Assembly (NCBI GenBank): GCA_044220535.1
Contig: JBGAQU010000080.1
Span: 1 to 12,615, forward strand
DNA: 12,615 nt
Source of the DNA: JBDHTS01 sp044220535
Lineage (GTDB): Bacteria > Pseudomonadota > Alphaproteobacteria > Micavibrionales > Micavibrionaceae
Direction of reading: 5' to 3'
Both the position numbers and the translations under genes were made by a program. Each line of letters begins with the position of its first letter. The first letter of the stretch is position 1. Below the pieces are notes generated by a model. It ran no database searches, was not told where the DNA came from, and saw only the letters and a list, made by a program, of their open reading frames with translations. Below, piece after piece: positions 7,287 to 12,615 of this stretch.

Positions 7287-7379
7287 GAATCAGGACAAAC
7301 ACCTGATAATAAACATAAAAACCGTTGTACTCCCTGATGCGTTCAATGTAGCAGGCGACTGATTCGCTGCGCTAGAGTC
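7287..7379. promoter_or_regulatory. Cluster of three GANTC (CcrM-type) sites upstream of gcrA
   Basis: GAATC (7287-7291), GATTC (7361-7365) and GAGTC (7375-7379) fall within 93 bases, 45 to 137 bases upstream of the gcrA ATG. Chance would give about one per 256 bases. On the minus strand a TTGACC (near 7383-7388) is followed by the two left-hand sites in the region where a spacer and -10 would lie, though no good -10 is visible. Methylation of these sites by CcrM is inferred from the class of organism. Confidence 0.55.
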
Positions 7380-7399
7380 GGCAGGTCAAAAACAAAACC

Positions 7400-7408
7400 T
7401 TATCCACA
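7400..7408 (+). promoter_or_regulatory. Perfect DnaA box upstream of gcrA
   Basis: TTATCCACA matches the strongest DnaA box exactly. It lies 158 bases upstream of the gcrA start in AT-rich DNA. In Caulobacter DnaA activates gcrA, which makes this a plausible regulatory site. A perfect 9-bp match is expected by chance only about once in 130 kb counting both strands. Confidence 0.55.
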
Positions 7409-7434
7409 AAATTCACCGAATAAAAAATTTTGTG
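7405..7434. repeat. 9-bp inverted repeat overlapping the DnaA box
   Basis: CACAAAATT (7405-7413) and AATTTTGTG (7426-7434) pair perfectly around a 12-base loop. The left arm shares four bases with the DnaA box. It could be an operator for a second regulator, or a chance hairpin in AT-rich DNA. Confidence 0.4.
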
Positions 7435-7466
7435 TTGCGTGATTTGAAAAAATTTCATCATGAAAA

Positions 7467-7655
7467 AGCGCCGCAGTCGTTTTAGAAACGTTCAACGCGG
7501 AGGTCCGGAGACCCGGAGAAAATATAACTCCGGATCTCCGGGCCTCCGCATTAAAAAGATTTTTAAACCACTGAGATCACTGAGCGCAATGAGAAAATTG
7601 ATATCTCAGTGCGCTCAGTGATCTCAGTGGTTCAGAATTTTTTGCCTGCGGCGCT
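7467..7655. repeat. Composite palindrome, copy 2 (same modules, new order)
   Basis: AGCGCCGCAG (7467-7476) and its exact complement CTGCGGCGCT (7646-7655) enclose two hairpins side by side. The first, 7497-7518 with 7528-7549, pairs at 20 of 22 positions and is built of CGGAG units at 8-base spacing. The second, 7566-7594 with 7604-7632, pairs at 28 of 29 and is built of three CACTGAGNN units per arm. The right flank overlaps the era stop codon. All three modules occur at 3814-4005, where they are nested instead of side by side. Confidence 0.85.
7566..7632 (-). terminator. Likely end of the lepB-rnc-era transcript
   Basis: The CACTGAG hairpin (29-bp stem, one mismatch, 9-base loop) starts about 20 bases past the era stop. 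On the minus strand it is followed by a short AT-rich stretch with five Ts, then by the CGGAG hairpin. It is not a textbook terminator because the T-run is offset, but a stem of this size should at least stall polymerase or protect the mRNA end, and it separates era from the gcrA promoter. Confidence 0.45.
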
Positions 7656-8565
7656 ACGCGTTGAAATCCAGACCCCAGGGCAGGAACCGCTCCGGATCAT
7701 CATTCCAGTTTTCGCGCACCTTGACGAACAATTTTAAGTGCACGGTTTTTTCCATGATCGTCTCCAGTTCCTTGCGCGCGGTTTCGCCCACGCTGCGGAT
7801 CATGTCGCCGTTATTGCCGAGGATGATTTTGCGGTGGCCTTCGCGTTCCACATAGATGATCTGGCTGATTTTCACATCGCCATTGTCGAAGTTTTCCCAT
7901 TCTTCGGTCTCGACGGTCAGGGCATGCGGCAATTCGCGGTACAGCTTATGGAACAGCTTTTCCCGCGTGATTTCCGCGGCCAGAAGACGCATCGGCATAT
8001 CGCTGATTTCGTCTTCCGGGAAAATCCATTCGCTGTGCGGCAGGCGCGAAGACAGCCAGCGGGCGATATCCTTTACGCCGCTGCCTTTCTGGGCGGAAAT
8101 CATAAAGGTCGCGGCGAAATTATATTTCTCATTCATCGCCTGCGTGATCGTCAGCAGTTTTTCAGGCCGGATCATGTCGATCTTGTTCAGCACCAGGAGC
8201 AAGGGCGCGGGCTGGCCTTCCAGTTTTTTCAAAATACCGGCGGTTTCCCGGTCGGGCAGGTTTTTGCGATTGACGTCCATCACTACCATAATGAAATCCG
8301 CGTCCTGCCCGCCCTGCCACGCCGCCGCGACCATGGCGCGTTCCAGTCGTTTGCCGGGGGAGAATATGCCGGGCGTATCGACGAAGACGATCTGCGCCTT
8401 GTCATGAATGGCAATGCCGCGCACCAGCGTGCGGGTGGTCTGGACCTTGTCGGAAACAATCGTTACCTTCGCGCCAACCAGACTATTAATGAGTGTGGAT
8501 TTGCCCGCATTCGGCGCACCCAGGACGGCCACGACCCCGCAGCGCGTTTCCGGAAGCTCTGTCAC
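7654..8565 (-). CDS. era: GTPase Era
   Basis: Essential GTPase that binds the 3' end of 16S rRNA and helps assemble the small ribosomal subunit. All G-motifs are present in 303 residues: G1 GAPNAGKS (16-23), a G2 threonine at 43-44, G3 DTPG (63-66), G4 NKID (127-130) and G5 SAQKG (157-161). A C-terminal KH RNA-binding domain (about 205-285) has its GxxG loop at 250-253 (GNNG; more often GKGG or GKNG in the family). The C-terminus NWNDDPERFLPWGLDF is typical. The start is a GTG (8563-8565) overlapping the rnc stop in GTGA, so translation is probably coupled. The stop codon overlaps one arm of the composite palindrome. Confidence 0.97.
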   Translation of the reverse strand: MTELPETRCGVVAVLGAPNAGKSTLINSLVGAKVTIVSDKVQTTRTLVRGIAIHDKAQIVFVDTPGIFSPGKRLERAMVAAAWQGGQDADFIMVVMDVNRKNLPDRETAGILKKLEGQPAPLLLVLNKIDMIRPEKLLTITQAMNEKYNFAATFMISAQKGSGVKDIARWLSSRLPHSEWIFPEDEISDMPMRLLAAEITREKLFHKLYRELPHALTVETEEWENFDNGDVKISQIIYVEREGHRKIILGNNGDMIRSVGETARKELETIMEKTVHLKLFVKVRENWNDDPERFLPWGLDFNA

Positions 8566-9257
8566 GAGTCCATCTCTTCCAGATGGGTCAGCAGCATGGC
8601 GGCGGCCTGTTTCTCCGCCTTGCGGCGGGAACTGCCTTTGGATTTCGTCGGCGGGTGGCCTTCGACACAGACTTCGACTTCGAACATTGGCGCGTGGTCT
8701 GGGCCGTCACGGGAAACCAGCGTATACATAGGCAGGCCAAGGCCCTTTGCCTGCGCCCATTCCTGTAATCCGGTCTTGGCGTCGCGGGGCGGTTTTTGCC
8801 GGATTTCGATATCCGCGCCCCACAACGCCAGGATCACACGGCGGCATTCGTCCAACCCCGCCTCCCGGTATAGCGCGCCGATCGTCGCCTCCAGAATATC
8901 GGCCAGGATATTGTCGTTATCCGCGCCGCCCGCGGCCCGTTCCGCCGCCGACAGCTTGATGATCGCGCCGATATTCAGGCGGCGGGCGATGCGCGCCAGG
9001 ATGCGGCCCTGCACCAAAGCGGCATGGCGCTTGGCCAGGTCGCCTTCCGCCTCTTCCGAGAAACGTGTAAACAGCTCATCCGCGACAATCAGGTTCAGCG
9101 CGCGATCCCCTAAAAATTCCAGCCGTTCGTAGTTGCGCTTGGATCCCGTGCTGGAATGGGTGATGGCGGCTTTCAGCAGTTCTTTATCTTTAAAGCTATA
9201 ACCGATAATGGCTTCGATCGCGGCTATGGATTTATCGAAAGACCCAGGCATGGTCAC
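8562..9257 (-). CDS. rnc: Ribonuclease III
   Basis: Double-strand-specific endoribonuclease that processes rRNA precursors and some mRNAs. The 231 residues carry the signature ERLEFLGDRALN (44-55), giving acidic residues Glu44, Glu47 and Asp51, and the second acidic pair Asp120 and Glu123 in ADILEATIG. A C-terminal double-stranded RNA-binding domain (about 160-227) ends in SSRRKAEKQAAA. The start is either GTG 9255-9257, overlapping the lepB stop as GTGA, or the ATG two codons later (9249-9251). I give the GTG because the same overlap occurs at the rnc-era junction. rnc upstream of era is the classic pair. Confidence 0.97.
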   Translation of the reverse strand: MTMPGSFDKSIAAIEAIIGYSFKDKELLKAAITHSSTGSKRNYERLEFLGDRALNLIVADELFTRFSEEAEGDLAKRHAALVQGRILARIARRLNIGAIIKLSAAERAAGGADNDNILADILEATIGALYREAGLDECRRVILALWGADIEIRQKPPRDAKTGLQEWAQAKGLGLPMYTLVSRDGPDHAPMFEVEVCVEGHPPTKSKGSSRRKAEKQAAAMLLTHLEEMDS

Positions 9258-10096
9258 TTGCCCTGCACGGATTGCAGGTCGATAGTCGCGACGGGCCGCA
9301 CTGCCTTGAACAGGCGTTCATAGCGGATGGTCCAGGGCCACTTCCAGAATTCGGCAAGGCCCGCCGTGCCATTGGTGGAAAAGAAAATCATCGATGCGCG
9401 GCCGACCATGTTTTCTTCCGGCACGAAACCGACGCCGCCATTCATCACGCGGCTGTCCAGCGAATTGTCGCGGTTGTCGCCCATCATGAAATAATGACCT
9501 TCGGGCACCTTGAAGGCTTCGGTGTTGTCCAGCGGCTGGTCGTCGGAAATCTCATATATATAATGAACGATACCGTTCGGCAGCGTTTCCAGATATTTCG
9601 TGACGGTCAGGTCTCGACCGGCCTCCTCGATTTTCTGCAGGCCGCCCAAAGCTTCCCGTTTCACCATCTTGCGATTGATATACAGGCGGCCATTGATCAC
9701 CTGGATCGTGTCGCCGGGCAGGCCGATCACGCGCTTGATGTAATCGACCGACGTATCATGCGGCAGTTTGAACACGACGACATCGCCACGTTGCGGCGCC
9801 TTGCCGTCCGCCCAGACGCGGCCTTCGATCGGGGCGGCGCCGAAGGGGAAGGAAAACCGCGAATAGCCATAGGACGGTTTGGAGACGAACAGGTAATCCC
9901 CGATCTCCAGCGTCGGCCGCATGGAACCGGACGGGATATTGAACGGCTCGAACAAGAACGTGCGGACGGACAGGGCCAGCAACACCGCGATCAGCCCGGT
10001 GCGGAACAACTCGCCCCATTCCTCCCGCGCGTTCAGGGGCGGCGATTTTTCTTTCTTGACGGGTCCGGTTTCGGAAGGAAGCGTGTCTTCGGTCAT
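9254..10096 (-). CDS. lepB: Signal peptidase I
   Basis: Inner-membrane serine protease that removes signal peptides from exported proteins. The protein has 280 residues: a charged cytoplasmic start (1-30), one membrane segment (about 32-50, RTGLIAVLLALSVRTFLF), then the periplasmic catalytic domain. The nucleophile is Ser58 in PSGSM, the general base Lys121 in DYIKRVIGLPGD, and the conserved box E is GDNRDNSLDSR (206-216). A single N-terminal span, rather than the two of E. coli, is usual in alphaproteobacteria. Its stop overlaps the rnc start by GTGA. The Shine-Dalgarno is weak and no good minus-strand promoter is visible just upstream, so transcription may continue from acpS. Confidence 0.97.
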   Translation of the reverse strand: MTEDTLPSETGPVKKEKSPPLNAREEWGELFRTGLIAVLLALSVRTFLFEPFNIPSGSMRPTLEIGDYLFVSKPSYGYSRFSFPFGAAPIEGRVWADGKAPQRGDVVVFKLPHDTSVDYIKRVIGLPGDTIQVINGRLYINRKMVKREALGGLQKIEEAGRDLTVTKYLETLPNGIVHYIYEISDDQPLDNTEAFKVPEGHYFMMGDNRDNSLDSRVMNGGVGFVPEENMVGRASMIFFSTNGTAGLAEFWKWPWTIRYERLFKAVRPVATIDLQSVQGK

Positions 10097-10151
10097 GTTA
10101 AATCCAGTGTTGCCATGGTTTTAGCCAATCCGGCGCGATTTTGCCAGAGAT

Positions 10152-10179
10152 TTGACGCAGGCAAGGTCAGGGGTATAGT
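10152..10179 (+). promoter_or_regulatory. Near-consensus promoter for the small plus-strand ORF
   Basis: TTGACG (10152-10157), 16 bases, then TATAGT (10174-10179): one mismatch in each box. The predicted start near 10186 leaves a leader of about 25 bases, with the Shine-Dalgarno within it. It points away from lepB and toward acpS. Confidence 0.6.
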
Positions 10180-10210
10180 TTGAAGCATTCCAGCAGGAAG
10201 GGATATAGAA

Positions 10211-10333
10211 ATGAGAAACGAATATAATAATATGTCTAATATTTTGTTTTTTCTACCACCTCCATCGGGTCAGCAGCACCCTCCGCAACCGAAGCCAGTG
10301 CCTATCAACCCCTTCCCGATGATCATCAAATAA
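10211..10333 (+). CDS. Small proline-rich protein, 40 residues, unrecognised
   Basis: A short open frame on the plus strand between two minus-strand genes. It starts at an ATG with a purine-rich Shine-Dalgarno AGGAAGGGA (10195-10203) about seven bases upstream, and a near-consensus promoter lies upstream of that. The product begins MRNEYNNMSNILFF and continues with a proline-rich tail; 10 of 40 residues are proline and the end is INPFPMIIK. There is a short hydrophobic patch (11-15), too short to span a membrane. Its stop is three bases from the acpS stop on the other strand. I know no family for it. Correctly spaced promoter, ribosome site and ORF argue for a real gene, but conservation is untested. 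Confidence 0.55.
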   Translation: MRNEYNNMSNILFFLPPPSGQQHPPQPKPVPINPFPMIIK

Positions 10334-10336
10334 AGC

Positions 10337-10738
10337 CTATACAGCTTCGATCATCACATGCGCCGCCGCCAGCGGCGGCTCATCGGTCAGGGATAGATGC
10401 AGCCTGGCCTCCATACCGTGGGGGATCATTTTTTCAAGACGCCGCAACGCCCCGCCGGTCAGCACCAGCGACGGCCTGCCCGACGCGTCGTTCACCACAC
10501 CAATATCCTTCATAAATACACCGTGGTTAAACCCCGTGCCCAGCGCCTTGGAACACGCCTCCTTGGCGGCGAAGCGCTTGGCGTAGGTGTCGATATGCGT
10601 CCCGGCCGCGCGGCGGCGCTCAGCCTTGGCGATTTCCGCATCGGTAAAGCAGCGGCGGATAAACCGATCGCCAAAACGCTCCAGCGTCTTTTCAATGCGC
10701 TGAATATCGATCAGGTCGCTGCCCGTGCCGATGATCAT
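10337..10738 (-). CDS. acpS: Holo-[acyl-carrier-protein] synthase
   Basis: Transfers 4'-phosphopantetheine from CoA to acyl carrier protein, activating it for fatty acid synthesis. The 133 residues are normal for the family. The start MIIGTGSDLIDIQRI carries the metal-binding Asp8, and FAAKEACSKALGTG (57-70) holds the second metal ligand Glu60. The ATG (10736-10738) overlaps the stop of the DUF2062 gene as ATGA, so the two are probably coupled. The frame is open further upstream, but that part overlaps the neighbour and is not family-like. acpS upstream of lepB, rnc and era is a common alphaproteobacterial order; here about 240 bp with a plus-strand small ORF lies between acpS and lepB. Confidence 0.95.
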   Translation of the reverse strand: MIIGTGSDLIDIQRIEKTLERFGDRFIRRCFTDAEIAKAERRRAAGTHIDTYAKRFAAKEACSKALGTGFNHGVFMKDIGVVNDASGRPSLVLTGGALRRLEKMIPHGMEARLHLSLTDEPPLAAAHVMIEAV

Positions 10739-11289
10739 GAGGCCGCCCCCGTCTTGGGGCCTTGCATATAACGCCGCATATACACTGTGCGCATCATCCG
10801 CACCGGCCAGCAGAGCAGAAGGTAAGACAGCGGCCACGACACCAATCCGCAGATGATACTTCCAGCCGTTAACGGCAACAGCAATTTCATGGGTTCATGG
10901 ATGATGATGGTCCAGGTGTAATCCTGCGGCAGCGCCACGGTCTCCGCATGGCCGAACAGGTCAAACAGATTGATGCCGATTTTATAATCGATCCAGAACA
11001 GGACCGGCAGGGTCGAAGGATTGCCGATGGCGGTGCCGATAAACGCCGCCAGCCAATTGCCCCGCACCATCCAGGCCAGCGCGAAGGATTGCAGGACATG
11101 CGTGCCGATAAACGGGCTGAACGACACGGCAATGCCGGATGCCAGGCCCGCCGTGATGCGATAGGTGGAATCCCCTGTGCGGAAGATGCGGTGACGCCAA
11201 TAGATCAACGCGCGCCGCCAGCCCATGGAAGGCCAGATTGTTTCACGCAATTTGCCTTTAAAACTTAACGGGAATTTGCGCTTGAACAT
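10735..11289 (-). CDS. DUF2062 integral membrane protein
   Basis: A 184-residue protein of the DUF2062 family, of unknown biochemical role. A basic N-terminus (1-45) is followed by hydrophobic segments at about 46-74, 79-100 and 136-161. The family pattern is visible: GLASGIAVSFSPFIGTH (48-64), then an Asn/Gly-rich turn with FIGTAIGNPSTLP (83-95). The tail is basic (MRRYMQ), suggesting it faces the cytoplasm. The ATG is at 11287-11289 with only a weak AAGG upstream. It overlaps acpS by four bases. Genes of this family often sit near acpS or rel in alphaproteobacteria. Confidence is in the family, not in a function. Confidence 0.85.
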   Translation of the reverse strand: MFKRKFPLSFKGKLRETIWPSMGWRRALIYWRHRIFRTGDSTYRITAGLASGIAVSFSPFIGTHVLQSFALAWMVRGNWLAAFIGTAIGNPSTLPVLFWIDYKIGINLFDLFGHAETVALPQDYTWTIIIHEPMKLLLPLTAGSIICGLVSWPLSYLLLCWPVRMMRTVYMRRYMQGPKTGAAS

Positions 11290-11303
11290 ATTTTAAAAAT
11301 ACC

Positions 11304-11395
11304 TTGTCATTCCCGCGAAAGCGGGAATCCCCTCGTGATTATCCGCGCTGCCGGGGCATATCCCCACGAGATTCCCGCTTTCGCGGGAATGACAA
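11304..11395. repeat. 26-bp perfect inverted repeat (ATTCCCGC..GCGGGAAT)
   Basis: The arms 11304-11329 and 11370-11395 are exact reverse complements separated by 40 bases; a further CTCGTG/CACGAG match continues inward out of register by two bases. Each arm is itself a palindrome, ATTCCCGC-GAAA-GCGGGAAT. The core resembles the ATTCCC-N8-GGGAAT class known from Neisseria (dRS3), and similar sequences are widespread. It lies between rel and the DUF2062 gene. There is no T-run, so it is not a typical terminator, though it could stall or stabilise the transcript. Confidence 0.85.
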
Positions 11396-11417
11396 ATGAG
11401 AAGATGGCGAAGGACGC

Positions 11418-12615
11418 TCATCGCCCCCTCGCCCGCTCAACCTTCGCCACTTGTGGCGTCGCCCTCAACGCCGCGATAATATTGTTCAGATGCTTGGTAT
11501 CGTTCACGTAAACGTCCAGCATCATATCCCAGAAATCGAAGGAGCGGTTGGTGATTTTGAGGTTAGTGATGTTGCCGCCGTTTTTGGCGATGACGATGGA
11601 CAGCGTGCCCAGCGCGCCGGGTTCATTGTTGATGGTGACGTCGAGACGGCCGACATGGGCTTCGGATGCGTCCGGCCCGTTATCCCAGGAGACGTCCAGC
11701 CAGCGTTCCGGCGTGTCGGCGAAATTCTCCAGCGTGTCGCAATCGATCGTGTGAATGGTCACGCCTTTTCCGGTGGTTACAATGCCGACGATGCGGTCGC
11801 CGGGCAGCGGGTGACAGCACCGCGCGTAGTGGACGGCCATGCCGGGGATCAGGCCCTTGATCGGCATCGGCGCGCCCGCGCCTTTGTTTTTTACAGCAAC
11901 ACTGGAAGACTGGCTCTGCTGCTCTACTTCCGAGTCGCTCGGTTTCTTCGCGGTCTCTGATTTATGCGCCGGGAAAATGGCGCGGAATACGTCACGGGCG
12001 ACAATATTGCCGGACCCGATGCCCGCGAACAGATCGTCGACTTCATCAACCCGGAAATGGTTGATCACACCGGCGACAGCTTTTTCCGTGTATTCGTAAT
12101 CCTCCATCTGGAAGATTTTCTGCAGCATCGCCTTGCCCAGCGTCACGTACTGGTCGCGCTGCTGCTGCCTTATGAAGCGACGGATATGCGACCGCGCCTT
12201 GCCGGTGACGACGAAGCGTTCCCAGGTCGGCGACGGCGTCTGGTTTTTGGCCGTAATAATTTCGATCTGGTCGCCGTTGTTCAGCTTGGTATTCAGCGGC
12301 GCAATCCGCCCGTTGATTTTCGCGCCCACGCATTTATCACCCACCGCCGAGTGCACGGCATAGGCAAAATCGACCGGCGTCGATCCCATCGGCAATTCAG
12401 TGAGGTCCCCTTTGGGAGAGAACACATAGACCTGGTCCTGGAACAATTCCAGCTTGGTGTTTTCCAGGAAATCCTCGGGCCGCGCCTCCTGCTCGATAAT
12501 ATCCAGCAACTCCCGCAGCCAGCGGTATTTCTTCATGTCCTGAAGGTCGGAACTCCTGTCCCCGCCCTTATAGGCCCAATGCGCGGCGACGCCGAGATCA
12601 GCCTCCTCCGCCATG
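11418..12615 (-). CDS. rel: Rel/SpoT family (p)ppGpp synthetase/hydrolase, C-terminal part
   Basis: Stringent-response enzyme that makes or degrades (p)ppGpp; alphaproteobacteria usually have one bifunctional copy. The gene runs off the right edge, so the hydrolase domain and most of the synthetase domain are not visible. The 398 visible residues begin in the last synthetase motif (AEEADLGVAAHWAYK), then a TGS domain (about 62-122, VYVFSPKGDLTELPMGSTPVDF), a helical region, a conserved-cysteine segment with ARCC (264-267), and a C-terminal ACT domain (about 320-398). A Ser/Gln/Lys-rich stretch (about 219-248) before the cysteine segment is a likely flexible linker. The Met near the edge is internal, not a start. 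A 26-bp inverted repeat follows the stop. Confidence 0.95.
   Translation of the reverse strand, partial: MAEEADLGVAAHWAYKGGDRSSDLQDMKKYRWLRELLDIIEQEARPEDFLENTKLELFQDQVYVFSPKGDLTELPMGSTPVDFAYAVHSAVGDKCVGAKINGRIAPLNTKLNNGDQIEIITAKNQTPSPTWERFVVTGKARSHIRRFIRQQQRDQYVTLGKAMLQKIFQMEDYEYTEKAVAGVINHFRVDEVDDLFAGIGSGNIVARDVFRAIFPAHKSETAKKPSDSEVEQQSQSSSVAVKNKGAGAPMPIKGLIPGMAVHYARCCHPLPGDRIVGIVTTGKGVTIHTIDCDTLENFADTPERWLDVSWDNGPDASEAHVGRLDVTINNEPGALGTLSIVIAKNGGNITNLKITNRSFDFWDMMLDVYVNDTKHLNNIIAALRATPQVAKVERARGR

Noticed and set aside
7738..9132. 464-residue plus-strand frame across era and rnc
   Set aside because: Antisense shadow of two certain genes; low-complexity basic product, no motif, no start signal.
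10093..10116. Seven-codon mini-ORF MATLDLT overlapping the lepB start as ATGA
   Set aside because: The overlap is neat, but there is no Shine-Dalgarno before its ATG and a frame this short is likely by chance.
9272..10183. 303-residue plus-strand frame across lepB
   Set aside because: Antisense shadow of lepB with no ribosome site or recognisable domain.
10360..10380. GC-rich hairpin of GCCGCC/GGCGGC type after the small ORF
   Set aside because: It lies inside acpS coding sequence, has a two-base loop and no T-run, so I do not call it a terminator for the plus-strand transcript.

Overview
The window looks like chromosomal DNA of an alphaproteobacterium. The strongest reasons are a clear GcrA cell-cycle regulator, found only in that class, a tandem two-domain cold-shock protein, and the block rel / DUF2062 / acpS / lepB / rnc / era. 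I cannot place the organism to genus. No tRNA, rRNA, insertion sequence, CRISPR array or phage gene was seen. All large genes are housekeeping genes, and the less ordinary material lies between them.

Layout. (1) 1-188, minus: start of an unrecognised gene, running off the left edge. (2) 338-3795, plus: pheT followed 11 bp later by an unrecognised 345-residue gene, apparently one transcript. (3) 3796-4009: a nested palindrome of about 190 bp. (4) 4010-5704, minus: a FadD-like acyl-CoA ligase, divergent from (5) 5965-6516, plus: a double cold-shock-domain protein with a good promoter and a leader of about 120 nt. (6) 6517-6750: inverted 'CCCGGC..GCCGGG' repeats and a clear intrinsic terminator for gcrA. 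(7) 6751-7242, minus: gcrA. Its 411-bp upstream gap (7243-7653) holds three GANTC sites, a perfect DnaA box, and a second composite palindrome made of the same modules as the first. (8) 7654-10096, minus: lepB, rnc and era, linked by 4-bp GTGA overlaps. (9) 10097-10336: a 40-codon plus-strand small ORF with its own near-consensus promoter and Shine-Dalgarno. (10) 10337-11289, minus: a DUF2062 membrane protein overlapping acpS by ATGA. (11) 11290-11417: a 26-bp perfect inverted repeat. (12) 11418-12615, minus: C-terminal two thirds or so of a Rel/SpoT (p)ppGpp enzyme, running off the right edge.

How the genes fit together. The right half is a minus-strand growth-control cluster: stringent response (rel), acyl-carrier-protein activation (acpS), protein export (lepB), and RNA processing and ribosome assembly (rnc, era). 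gcrA follows but has its own control region. That region carries a DnaA box and CcrM-type GANTC sites, which fits replication-linked control of gcrA as known in Caulobacter.

The points most worth a second look are the small proline-rich ORF at 10211-10333, the gcrA control region, the two modular palindromes, and the cold-shock leader with two interleaved stems. I did not find a complete new multi-gene system.
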